Shown here in pieces: positions 23,421-34,648 of a stretch of 64,000 nt of DNA (positions within the stretch are counted from its first letter, which is position 1; every line of letters starts with the position of its first letter). The stretch covers positions 37,272,712 to 37,336,711 of the forward strand of contig NC_077224.1 of the NCBI RefSeq assembly GCF_024763615.1, in the 5' to 3' direction. The DNA is from Phlebotomus papatasi (lineage: Eukaryota; Arthropoda; Insecta; Diptera; Psychodidae). The position numbers and the translations under genes are program-made. The notes beneath the pieces are model-generated. The model did no database searches. It was not told the DNA's origin and was given only the letters and a program-made list of their open reading frames with translations.

Positions 23421-25033
23421 ATGGTTGTTCCCTCATGAGATAATCACTCTTTTCTTGTGTGTTATTCACTTTCAGCTTCATTCACTGTGTCTTTCGCTAT
23501 ATGAGATTTGTTATGAAACGCTATGCCAAGATAGTCTATCCGTTAAAACACTTTCACAATATCTCCGATGGTAGCAATCTCGACCAAATTGAGACTCTAT
23601 GGACGATTTTCCAGCAGTCAGAGATTATCAATCACAGATTGTCTTTATTTTTTTTTAGCACAAATTTAATCCCGGAATATATATCACAAAAATTTCCACA
23701 CTTAACCCAAGAGCGAGGCACCTTTGCGAAACAGGTAATGTACATGAGGTAAAAAAAAGTCACCTGAGGTGAAAGAATGACGAGGTGCTTCCAATCGCGA
23801 GTATCCAGAGGTATTGACTAGCTGAAAATGTTCGACAGCCCGTGATATACCTTAAAGTCACATACATTGCACGACATTCTTGTGTTTGAGCAAATGACGA
23901 CAAAGAGCTTGACGATTAGGCAACCCAAGTAGCACGACGTGGCATAACTCTAATTTGGATATCCTAACGACCGCCACAAAAAGACCCAAATACGACTAAA
24001 GACAACTTAATAATTTTATTTATTTAATCAATTGAGTTCCAGTGCTCTGTTGGGTCCTAGAAACTCCCCTCTTCGCAAGAAAATGAATGACTTACATTTT
24101 TCACGAAAAAAATCAAAAAATATTATCCGATTTTGGGATATTGTAAAGTTGGTCGTAAAAGTATCCAAAAGCTGTACATTTGATGACTCCAGCGAACTCC
24201 AAATTTGAAATTTAAAAGAACAGTCGCGATCGTAGCGGCGATTAGTCAAAATTTAGCCTCTTTTCATTTTTCAATAGAGGGAGACGCTATGGATAGAGTT
24301 TTTGTCGTCGCTGAGGAAACCCAGCTATACTGTCCCAGTCTGGGTTGAAATAGAAGCTAAACGTAATCTTTTTCATTCTATAATTTTATGATTCTTATAA
24401 TAGCCACGAAACGTTAAGAAATAAAGAAAAAAAAAATAAAATTCGGAGAAATGAAGAAATTATTGTAAATTTTCAAAATTATGTAATTTTCAATCTCTTA
24501 ACGACAATTTGATTTAATATTGTTCAATTTTATTATAATAAAAACTATTGAATATTATGAAGCCAAATTTATACCAGCTTAAAATTATAATACAAAAAAT
24601 TCTTGAACGCTGCTTTGAAGAATTAGTAAACCAAGAAATTATTGAGAATTATCGATATTTTATTTGATATTTCAAGTAATGTTCAGGAGCTTGCTTGAGG
24701 CTTTCTAACTCCGCAACAACCTCTGGAACTCTAAACCCGGGAAATCTTGAATTAAACTTGAAAACTAATGAAAATAAGAATATTTTTAGAAGTTAGAGCC
24801 TGTGTCACTGTGACTTTAATTTGTTTAATGGTGGACTTAAAATAGTTTGAAATAAATTATCATGTTTTAAGCATTTCATTTTAATTTTGCTGTGCTATCA
24901 CATTAGGTTTTATTCACATTTTTTTATATTGAATTGAGCATTAAAATTCCTATAATTACTTGAAATTTATTAGAGCTCAGAAGCATTTTGAGAGAAATTT
25001 GGTCAATTCAAATGGTGCGCGGAAATTTTACAT

Positions 25034-25528
25034 ATATCGCTCCTTGGAAATTACAAGGGGTCAACTCACTTTTTTGATTATAATGCACTTAAAAAAACAA
25101 TTTAATAAATTTTCAGATGATATAAGTCATTAAATTTCGTTACTAGAAAAGTTTTCCAAAATTTTAATATTTTAATTACTGGCATAATTTTGTTTGAAGT
25201 AAAGGGGCACAAAATATATTCCTCGTTCAAATTTTTGTGAAACAGGGGACTAACTCAAGCAAGTTGATCCCTTGTCATTCTAATTTCAGCAAAATTTGCA
25301 CATAATTTAGAACGACAAGGAGCTAACTCATTAAAAAGCCTATTTTGAAAGGTAAAAATATAAAAGTTTCGATGTTTACATTAGTGCTCATACAAATGGA
25401 AAGGAAATAAATTGGTTTTGTTCAGTCATTTAATTGAGATACTTATTTACACAGTTAAATCTTTCATGCTGTCTCCTGAAAAGTGGCCGAAAATTAGTTG
25501 CCCCCTTGTAATTTCCAAGGAGCGATAT
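25034..25528. mobile_element. MITE with long terminal inverted repeats
   Basis: The left end ATATCGCTCCTTGGAAATTA is followed by CAAGGGGTCAACTCA; the right end is the inverted equivalent, for about 35 bp of near-identical terminal repeat. The interior is AT-rich and noncoding. The inner CAAGGGG portion resembles hAT termini, but no clear 8-bp duplication was found outside the repeats, so the superfamily is open. Confidence 0.65.
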
Positions 25529-25547
25529 GAATGACTCTATAAATATG

Positions 25548-25880
25548 TGTATCAAATAGTCAACCCATTCAGTCAATGTACTAGAAATAATTGAAATGGA
25601 ATGTTCATATTTTGGAAATAACTCCCTATAAAATAATAAATAATTTTTTTTTTGAAAAGAAACTATTTTTATCTATTATGGACGCACGGGAACCCTCTAT
25701 TAAACTTTGACGGTCACTGAATTTAAATACTTTACATTCATTCATTAAAAATTCCATTGATTTGAATAGAACAACTATCCAAGAAAACAAATTGGCAAGC
25801 AGAATTCAAATTCGGAAAGAGGATGAAGACTAATTTTGACAAATTCGACGGGATGTAAAATTTTCCATCCTTAATTTTGA
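25548..25880. repeat. Interspersed repeat, copy 1 (other copy 50390-50720, inverted)
   Basis: Shares with 50390-50720, in opposite orientation, segments such as AACCCATTCAGTCAATGTAC, AAATATGAACAT-like, TATTATGGACGCA/CCCCCATAATGGATA, TGAATTCAAATTC-like and TTCGACGGGATGT/ACATCCCGTCGAA. A shorter match occurs around 57460-57490. Ends undefined; noncoding; family unknown. Confidence 0.5.
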
Positions 25881-27419
25881 GCAAAAACTTTGCATGACTT
25901 CACGCAGTCAGAAAAGAACAATAAAGTGCATTTCCACCCCTGTGGGATTATGTTTTTCTTTTTCAAGTAAATATTGGACTAAATTAACTAAAACTCTATT
26001 AACGATGTTCTCTAGAATATAATTTTTGCCAGAAATAAATCATTCAAAATGTCTCAATTTGCGTATAATGAACGTGGCTATGGTAAGAATGGATTAAAAA
26101 GCCTCTTATAAATTAATTAATAACTTATAACTAATTATTTATTATTAATTAAATTATTAACTTGTAACTTAATTGGTAACTTATATTGCACTTTGATTTT
26201 GAACTGACTTTGTTTTCAATAAATGGAATGCTCATCACTTTAGCAAACCGTAACTATTTATCTAAAATTTTCTAAAGTTCTCATTTTATCATTTTTAGAG
26301 GATTGTCGGTAATTTAAATATTTTCAACTTTGTCCTAATGAAAAACTCTATCGGTTTAGTAGAATCGGAGCTATATTTTTTTAACTCCAAAAAACAAGGT
26401 GAAACGATTTTATTTAAGATTATGTGCGCCAAACTATAATAAAATAAGCATTTTTATAAATTAATAAACCTAGAAAAAATTGCACAATCTACAATATTAC
26501 AGTAATTACTTTTTTTAATCAAATGCAATATCTGCGAAAAAAAATTAAAGGTCTGAGCAAGTATGTTTAGAGTCCCGTGATGGCGTCATTTTATGCCATG
26601 TGGGGAATGCATGAAAAAAATCTAAAAAATTCTCGTGAATCAGTATTGATTTTAAAGAAAATTCATCAAAAATCCCTTAATATGATTTTTTTTGTAAATT
26701 GAGAATATTCTTTTATTTTAGGAAATAAAGATACGCTTCAAAATTTATTTAAATGAAATATTTTAAAAATAATAAATTTTATAATCGGACCGTATTTTAT
26801 TGTTAATTTACGCAATTCTCTATCGGTAACAATGTGTCGCATAATTATTTATAATAATAGTCGACATTGCAAATAGGATTAAACATGTTAATAAATAGAT
26901 GCAAACGCAAACTTGAGAATTGTTAAAGTTCCTTTTCTTCATTTCATAGAATTGATGAGGGGAAAAATGTTGGAGAAAAAGAAAGAGAAAACATGTGGTT
27001 AAAATGGGACGTTCGTGTGGCGCCATCTATCAATAGTCATAAAGCGCCATCTCTTACTGATGTTTGGAACTTTTAGACAAATCGCTTGAGTCGTGAGTTG
27101 GTCGTCAGCATATCCAAAATTGAGCCGCTACGACCCGAAATTGGTCGTCACATTTTTCCCAATTGTAATGTCGTACGACCACTTTCTGACATAGTTTTTG
27201 TACTACATCACGTACTACAGACGACCAAAATTGTATTACATTACGACTCATCTGTGCTACTTGGGAATGATACCCCCCTATCGTCCCAACTTTAGCTGCA
27301 CACCATTAAATTGCAAGAAAGGGAATCATTCATCACGCAACTAACGATCTCTTCTCTTCCCTGACAAATTGTCTCAAAAAAGGTCACTTGGAGTTAATTT
27401 TCTCAACACAACACAAATA

Positions 27420-27620
27420 TTATTATGCCCTGGAGTTCAGCTGCTTAACGATCCGTCCGGAGAAAGACTCATCTGTGTACTGAACGTACTGGAGTGGATG
27501 TACCGAGGAAATACCTCTCTCGCGCCCAGATGATCAGAGGTGATTTTACGGTTTTCGCGTCGATTGGGGAAATTCCCCCGTAGCGTAAGCCCAGGCAGGA
27601 GGAATATGCAAGACTCCCCC
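27420..27620. other. GC-richer unique island, possible promoter or 5' exon
   Basis: About 200 bp with markedly higher GC than its flanks, containing GGAGTTCAGCTGCTTAACG, GATCCGTCCGGAG and CCGTAGCGTAAGCCCAGG. No long open frame and no repeat partner in the window. It may be a promoter, enhancer or noncoding exon of a gene not recognised here. Confidence 0.25.
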
Positions 27621-28012
27621 GCAAATCATTCATAATGCATCTTGAGAAAGTAGAATATAGAATATAATTGAATGTGAGAGTTCAAGTACATTTCCCATTT
27701 CCAGGAAAAATGCCAAGTCATCTGATGAAGGCATAAAGGTCATCCATGTTTTCCTGATTGTTTAGGTGAGGTTGATGCAGACTATTCGGACAAATGACTC
27801 CAAAATGCAATCACGCGTAAATTTATCAATTTTAGAAAATTAAATAATAACAGTACTGTGAATAAGTTTTGAACCACATTTATCACGTAAAAATAAGACA
27901 TTATTTTTTTTTTAAACTTTTTGTTAAGGTCAATTTTTATTATTCTTACATTTTTAAGTGAAATAAAAATAGAATGATGCAGACATCACACTTGCTCATT
28001 AAATTTTTTATA

Positions 28013-28345
28013 TCATTAACATTAATTGTCGCTAATGAGCTGCCAAATGTGTGATTTGTGTCTTTGAATCACTTAATATTTAGAGTTTGTTCTATTTACA
28101 GGAAGACTTGACCTGCAAAAAAGGTTGAAATTGACCTGATAAGCATAAATATGTTTCACATTTAAAAAAATATTGTGAAATAGCATTAACTTTACCCAAT
28201 ATTGCTGTAATAAAATTTAAAATAATTTTTGCGGCCGAAATCTTGCCTTTTTATCAATAAAATATTACTTATATATTAAACTCTAATTGATTCAAAGACA
28301 CCAGTTATACATTTGGGTGCTCATAGTGACAATTAATGTGTACTA
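28013..28345. mobile_element. Foldback element
   Basis: Arms of about 80 bp are inverted copies: AACATTAATTGTC, CCAAATGTGT and GTGTCTTTGAATCA on the left are matched by their complements on the right (TGATTCAAAGACACC, ACATTTGGGTG, GACAATTAATGTG). Noncoding centre. Boundaries approximate. Confidence 0.6.
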
Positions 28346-29559
28346 CACAAAAAATTTTAATGTACAACAGTGATAATACCATAAAACAACATTAAAAATT
28401 ACTACAAATAGAATTAAATACATAAAAATGTGTTAAAACAAACATAAAATCATTCATTAGTGTTAATTCAACACCTGATGTACATACACTTATTTCAATT
28501 TTAACGGAAGAATCATCAAAAAATAAGCCTTTGTAGTAACACTTCATACTCTGAAAAAATAAACCTTCAGCTAAGTCTTATTAAGGCTAGTCACAACACT
28601 CATTAAAAAGCAAGTTTTATTCTACACACAAAGTAGAGTTTAAGTGTAATAACAAGCCTCAATACGTATGGAATTGTTTTAACACTTATTTTAAGTTCAT
28701 TTAAATTTTATTAATTATTTCTCCGCAATTATATTTTGTTACGATTACCGCTGACTTACCACTACTGATCTCATCAGGTAAACAGCAGAAACCTGTAAAT
28801 CTTGACTGTATGCCAAAAAATTTGTTGGTGTACATTAGGATTATTTTACAATCATATCAGTTCATTATTAATAAAGATTCCATTGTTGCTTCATTTATTT
28901 GAAAACCCTATCTCAGAGTATAATTTGTTTAAAAACATTTATTATACCCTTTTTATTTCATAAAAAAAATTATCGTAATTTGAATTTGTTGTTTTTCACT
29001 AAAATTAAAATAAAGTTTAACTAAATATCAATTAAAAGTTCCTTTATTTTCACTAAAAACTATTTGAATTGAACAATTTTTTCTTGGATGTCCTATAAAG
29101 AGTTTTTGTTTCAATATAAATATTTATAAGACAATCAAAATTATTTATAATGGATTGTTTTTGTAGTCTCAAGGATAAAGTTCTTATTTTTCTAAGCACC
29201 AAAGACGCAGTATAACTTTTTAATGCAACGTATTAGGGTATTTAAACACAATTTTTGGAATTTCACATTAAAGAACGTAATATAGAAAATTTATTGCATA
29301 AATCATATCCACGTTATATGGAAATTAAAAAGCCTAAATTAACAAAATTTAAGTAAATATTTTATCGAACCCATCGACAAGTAACGCATTCTAGAAAATG
29401 CTATCAACATTTTGAGGAATATTAGACCAAGAACAGAACAGGAATTATTTAATCCTACTTATAAATAACGAGACAGTAAATTTTATTTCAAATTATGATT
29501 TATAAAAAAAGTATAGGTATATCGTAATCATAAAAACAAACTATGCTCTTATAGGACTG

Positions 29560-29929
29560 TTGAGCTTAGAGGAGTTGGAGGGAGAAAGCCCGTCCTGACG
29601 AAGACTCTTCTAAGCCAACGGTGCTAATCACTGTTCAGCTAGGGTGATAACTCTGAGGGGTGCTATAACGACGGCTATCCTCAAGTTACAATATCGCTAT
29701 AATTCCGCTAGATGAGGTTGTGAGTGCTCGACGAGTTACTGCGAAGGCACAATCTAATCTGCTCCTCAGTCGATCTTCACCATGGAAGCAAGGAGGGCAC
29801 CAGATTCGTACCCCTTCTGGAACAGACAATGAGACTCAATATCGGGAGGCTAGCGATAAAGGGTGCTCCAGCATTTTCTGGTGTGGGACCTCGAGCATTC
29901 TTGCTACATTATGGCCTCTACACACTGGA
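29560..29929 (+). pseudogene. Decayed fragment, possibly 5' part of a non-LTR retrotransposon
   Basis: GC-richer than its surroundings, with overlapping short open frames (for example 29724-29933, including GTRFVPLLEQTMRLNIGRLA) but no recognisable domain. It lies upstream of, and in the same orientation as, the reverse-transcriptase remnant at 30490-31075, with a foldback element between them, so the two may be halves of one element. This link is inference. Confidence 0.3.
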
Positions 29930-30270
29930 GTAATTTATGTTAATATTGAAGAGTTTTTAATATACAATCGTACCCAAGAAGCAAAACAGCTGCCTTATAG
30001 AACCAAGTATTGGACAAGTCTTTTAGTGCACTTTTAAAAGACTTAAAGTGAGAATTTTCTGTTGAAATTCCTATAGAAGCTCTTAAGTTCCTTAAGAGCG
30101 CGCCACTTTACTTATAGTAATCTGAACAATGGAACCAAGAGTATTATAAGCTAATAAAAAGGTTTTTGGTTCAATAACACCTTACTTAGGGAATTCTACA
30201 AGACTATATTAAGAAAAAATGCTTCTTGGGTACGGAATTTGCTTCAATATTCACATAAATTGCTCTATAT
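29930..30270. mobile_element. Foldback element between two retroelement fragments
   Basis: TAATTTATGTTAATATTGAAG and CGTACCCAAGAAGCA on the left are repeated inverted on the right (TGCTTCTTGGGTACG, CTTCAATATTCACATAAATT). Interior noncoding. Position suggests insertion into an older retroelement copy. Confidence 0.55.
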
Positions 30271-30489
30271 ATAGAGACCATTACACTTTTTTATTTGAAT
30301 TAGTCAATTTCAATCAATTTACATGTAACTCTCGCTGTGTTGCTAAAATGCCAGTTTTGTTTCTATCTTTCTATCAAATTTAAAACACGTTAAATTTCTC
30401 TTGTTTGATTAAAATCATTAATTAATAAATCATCATTAGTCTATTTATAATTGATAAATCAATTATATTTATTAATTGGTAATCAGGGA

Positions 30490-31075
30490 TGGTAGGATGG
30501 GTGAAGAACTCTCGTTGCGGATCGGTCAGGCTTCTGCAGTATTGAGAGAGCTTGATAGAAGTGTGATGAGGAAGACCGAGCTTAGTTGTTCGGCTAAATT
30601 ATCGGTTTTCGAAGCTGTGTTCAATCCTATTCACCTATGGTCATGATCATGAGATTTGGGTAATGACAGAAAGTATAAGATCGCGAGTGCTAGCAGCCGA
30701 GATAAGATACTTCCAGGCGATTAAGGAAATCACTCGTCAAGATCGTGTGAGGAACGTAGCCGTTCGTTAGGAGCTAAGAGTCGAGGAGCTATTTCTTCGA
30801 GTTGAGAGATCACAACTTCGATGGTGTATGGTCATATTCAGCGCATGAATGAAGAAAGCCTCCCCAGAAAAAACTATGCAAGCCATTGTGAGAAGACCTC
30901 GACCTCCTGACAAGATGGCTAAATCAAATTCAGGATCTTGTCTTAAAGCGTCTTGAGATTGAACCCAAACATCTTCCTGAAGTGGCGGAGAATCGGCCAG
31001 CGTGGGCTGCCAACGTACATGTCCTAAGCCCACAACCCCAATAATGATAAGCAGTTGAAAATGATGATGATGATA
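30490..31075 (+). pseudogene. Decayed C-terminal part of a non-LTR reverse transcriptase
   Basis: With frameshifts and stops, the plus strand still reads the thumb and C-terminal region of an endonuclease-reverse transcriptase: LDRSVMRKTELSCSAKLSVF (about 30549-30608), then a basic stretch with RVERSQLRW near 30801 and a tail region with EVAENRPAWAANVHVL near 30980. It ends in a TGATGATGATGAT repeat at about 31060-31072, the kind of tail RTE-type elements leave. Catalytic motifs are missing, so it is a 5'-truncated or broken copy. Confidence 0.65.
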
Positions 31076-32347
31076 GACCGTAATAACCCGAAAACTGTCA
31101 TGCATCAGGGAAAACCTTCCAATTTTCTATTATTATTATTATTTTTTTACAATGTTATGCAAAAATGTAAAAATTGCCAATATAAATTTGTCATGAACTG
31201 TTTTCAAACCTATATAAAAATTTTGGAACATCTATGTTAAAGATATAGATGAAGAATGCACTGTATAAAATAAGCATGTTCAAGATAAACAATTCCGTGC
31301 CTATAAATTCCACTGAGAGTGTATAAAACGGATAATTATGGGTAACTAATGGATATTATATAATTTCATTTGTGTTGCATGATTATCGTGAAGATTGCAC
31401 GTTCCATCCGCGGAAATGATCGTATAACAGAGGCAATTTTTCTCTTAAGAAATTTTCCTCACAAATCGTTAATCATTCAAAAAAAAAACCAATCCTAAAA
31501 CTCAACCTTGAATGAAAATTATCTTTTTAAATTTCTATTATTTTCTTTCCATCTTTTAAAAATGATAAGCTTATTTTTCTTCAATCTTCCCCCTTATGTT
31601 TTGATCAATTGCTGTCCATTTGAGCAAAGTTCATTTGTCGGAAGATGTTCTCTGACAATAAAATGATGAAAGCCAACTGTGAATCAGAAAATCCCCGCAT
31701 ACAAAGTCCACTTTCTGACTAATTATCATAAGCTCGGGCAGTATTTGCTCACAATTGACTTGAGGTATTGTACGTAAAGTGTGTGAGAGACAGTGGAAAA
31801 CACTGACGCAGCGATAATAATTAAGCTGGAGCCCCATCAGACGATCTTGACTCCCAAGAGACTTTGGAATAATACTCATCAATTGCCAGGCTTGATCAAT
31901 CGATTACAGGGAAAATGATGGACCTCATTGTCTTCAGTATTTTCACGTGGGTGACAATATTTTCTCATTTTTCTTGCCCACGTCAGTCATATTATACTTT
32001 GCACCGGGGAAATCTTTTGCATCTTAATTCAAATAGCCAGCAGAAGGAGGTGCGGTTTCCACGCGATTTTAATAAAGTATCTTTCTGAAGAAGGAAACAC
32101 TTTTCTTTATAAATCACAAATGTTGAAGAAATGGTTAATAGTACTTAGAAATAATGCAATCCATATGCAGGCAATGGAAGTGCTATTTTGCTAAAGAGAA
32201 GGTCAATCTGGAGATCGTAAACGCGTGGGAGAATAATATCTTCGATGATCACGGATGAAGATCACAATTATTGATCATCATGAATATCCTTGTCAACTTC
32301 AAAATTGATCTGTAACTCTATAAGAGAGCTATCAGAATGGCTTTTAA

Positions 32348-32568
32348 CTCTTTCGCGTCTTTAGGGTAATGTCATGACTCGGGGAAAAAAGTTTTTTTTG
32401 GGTATTTACATTAATTGAAATCTATCTGTTCCTGCACGACATCATAATAGAAGGATGTAAGATTCTTGGCTCATTTTCTCAAGACTCCAGTTAGATTTCA
32501 ATTAATGTAAATAGCCAAAAAGAAACTTTTTTCCCCGGGTCATATATGACCCTAAAGACGCGAAAGAG
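32348..32568. mobile_element. TTAA-flanked MITE (CTCTTTCGCGTCTTTAGGGT ends)
   Basis: 221 bp; the left end CTCTTTCGCGTCTTTAGGGT is repeated inverted at the right end, and a second block ATTTACATTAATTGAAAT is also inverted. TTAA lies at 32344-32347 and 32569-32572. Probably a piggyBac-type nonautonomous element. The ends resemble those of the larger element at 59667-62479. Confidence 0.8.
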
Positions 32569-32659
32569 TTAAGACACACGCTGATTTTCTGAATATTTAC
32601 AAATTATGGAAAATAGAAAGATAAAATCCTTGCGATAGCATCTATGGAGTGTGCACAGA

Positions 32660-32824
32660 ACACTACTGGTACAAATAAAAGGATCAGATTGATCCTTTTG
32701 CAAAGGATGGATCAAATTAGCATGTTCTATTATGAGAAATGTGCATTCAGAGTTCGAAATGTGATCAATCCTTTGCAAAAAGATCAAATTTGGATCAATT
32801 TGATCCTTTTATTTTTACCAGTGT
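32660..32824. mobile_element. Small palindromic MITE (GGATCAAATTGATCC motifs)
   Basis: Ends of the type CTGGTACAAATAAAAGGATC inverted at the right (GATCCTTTTATTTTTACCAG); inside, CCTTTTGCAAAGGAT-like blocks are again inverted. About 165 bp, noncoding, ends approximate. Confidence 0.65.
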
Positions 32825-32926
32825 ACAATGTGCACAATGCGTCTTTTTAATGGCTAAAAAGTTAGGGAAATTTTATCAGTCTATTACTCAAAATACATTT
32901 TTTTTGCTCCAATTCTAAAACTCATT

Positions 32927-33130
32927 GAGACTATTTACACCGCCGCATTAGATTGTGATGGAACTGTTCCAAAATCGGATTTCGGATAATTAAGTCTTAA
33001 TCTAAGTCCGCAATCTAAACGATTTCATTGAAGTCATTTAGACTGTCGTATTAGATTCTAACTGAATTGTTCCAAAAACCGATTTTGGGACAGTTCAATC
33101 TCAATCCAATATGGCGGTGTAAATAGCCTC
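32927..33130. mobile_element. Palindromic MITE (GAGRCTATTTACACCGCC ends)
   Basis: Both ends carry GAGACTATTTACACCGCC or its near-identical inverted form. Further inverted blocks (ATTAGATTGTGATGGAACTG and TTCCAAAATCGGATTT type) fill both arms. ATT stands on each side and may be a 3-bp duplication. 204 bp, noncoding. Confidence 0.7.
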
Positions 33131-33968
33131 ATTGAAAATGTGAATTTAACTTTGAAAATTCTTTTAATTTACTTCAACCTCATGAAGCATCCGGATGCAG
33201 GTTTCTTCCTTATTTACGATAATTCTACTTAACTTCAATTACTTCTGTATTATTACGATAATTTTTTAACCTATCTGTAAAGGATTATTCAAATAAAATT
33301 AAATATTTATTTCCAAAAATATTTTAATAACATAACAGCCTCTGATTGGCTATATCTTAAAGCGTAATCAAGGTAAATCAAGTTCGATCCATTCAGGCAA
33401 TATGAATAGAGAAAAATATTTAATATTTAATAAGATTAAATATTTGATTATAATCTGATTAGTGCTCAATTTCTTTGAATATATTGCTATCTTAGAATTT
33501 AAAAAAAAAAAACAGGATTGAACAAAAAATAATTAGCTAAAGGCCGAAAGAGATTCAGATTGCTCCTCAAGAATATTTAGACCGTAAAATTTTGCTAAAG
33601 GTCAAGCAGGAGATCAAGTAAAACAAATTTATCATGAGTTTTCTTTTATCTTTGGGTTGAAACTACACAATTTGAGTTGCCACGTCCGGACGGAGCATCC
33701 TTGCGAAAATTTCCACTAAAACAAATTTATGCAAAGAACCTCTAATTCCTGATCTTAAATCCTCGATGTTTAATATATTGAGCTGATCCTTTAACGTCAA
33801 ATTTCACGGGCTTAATATTCTCAAAGACCAACCTGACACATGAGGGTCAATCTGCCGATTGTTGTGGCAAAGTCCATGTATCAATAACTCTTTTGCAGAA
33901 AATTTTCAATGTGATCAAAAGAAATATAAAACAGTTCCAAGAATTCCACGTTTAATCATGACAATTAA

Positions 33969-34417
33969 GGGCAGAATCACATTGACAGTAAAATGCTCAC
34001 CGTCACCGTCAAAGCCCTCACCGTATTTCGTTGATTTACGCATTTTCATTGCAATTCTTACGCAAATTTTCCATTACGATATTACCTTGTCTCATACTCG
34101 GTGGCACTAGGTGAAAATAGTATAAGAAAATTGAATAAATAAAGCGAAAATGCGATAAGCGGTAAGCAAAACAAAAAACTGTAGGGTTTTTTGCTACAGT
34201 TTTTCGTACAGTTTTATTGCTCACCGTTTATCGCATTTTCGCTTTATTTATTCAATTTTCTTATACTATTTTCACCTAGGGCCACCGAGTATGAGATAAG
34301 GCAATACGGTAATTGAGAATTTGCGTAAGAATTGCAATGAAAATGCGTAAATTAACGAAATACGGTGAGGGCTTTGACGGTGACAGTGAGCATTTTACTG
34401 TCAATGTGATTCTGCCC
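33969..34417. mobile_element. Long foldback element, Harbinger-like, copy 1
   Basis: 449 bp built almost entirely of two inverted arms of about 200 bp: GGGCAGAATCACATTGACAG at the left matches the inverted right end, and the arms stay highly similar to the centre (near 34185). TAA flanks both ends (33966-33968 and 34418-34420). Copy 2 at 55583-56002 has the same ends and the same TAA flanks. A 3-bp TWA duplication with GG-starting ends points to the PIF/Harbinger superfamily. No transposase. Confidence 0.8.
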
Positions 34418-34648
34418 TAAGTTTTAAAGAATAATATGATATATGGCATTGACTTTTTTAAAACGTGTTTGAACTTTTGAACTAATTTCAATTCAATATC
34501 TGTAAGTGATTTAAAATTTATTTTTTCAATCATTCATCAACATTTCAATTCAAAACCCAAATATTAAATTATTCATAAGGTGGAAATTGATTTGGTGTCT
34601 ATGAGGAAGTTGGACATGTAACTTGCACTTTTTAGTTAGGAAAGTTTG

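Larger units (their letters stand above)
14541..34636. other. Gene-poor, repeat-rich stretch
   Basis: No host protein-coding gene can be supported across these 20 kb. Recognised content is transposon-derived and annotated separately (elements near 15.2, 15.7, 16.5, 17.2, 20.6, 21.9, 25.0, 25.5, 28.0, 29.6-31.1 and 32.3-34.4 kb). GC-richer, apparently unique islands at 19850-20180, 23270-23420, 27420-27620 and 31880-32240 could be exons or regulatory DNA but carry no identifiable family motif. Long runs between these (for example 11.3-13.7 and 21.2-23.2 kb) are AT-rich with nothing recognised. Confidence 0.55.

Noticed and set aside
29590..29640. Another hammerhead motif (CTGACGA at about 29595)
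   Set aside because: No stem II with a following GAAA at the required spacing.
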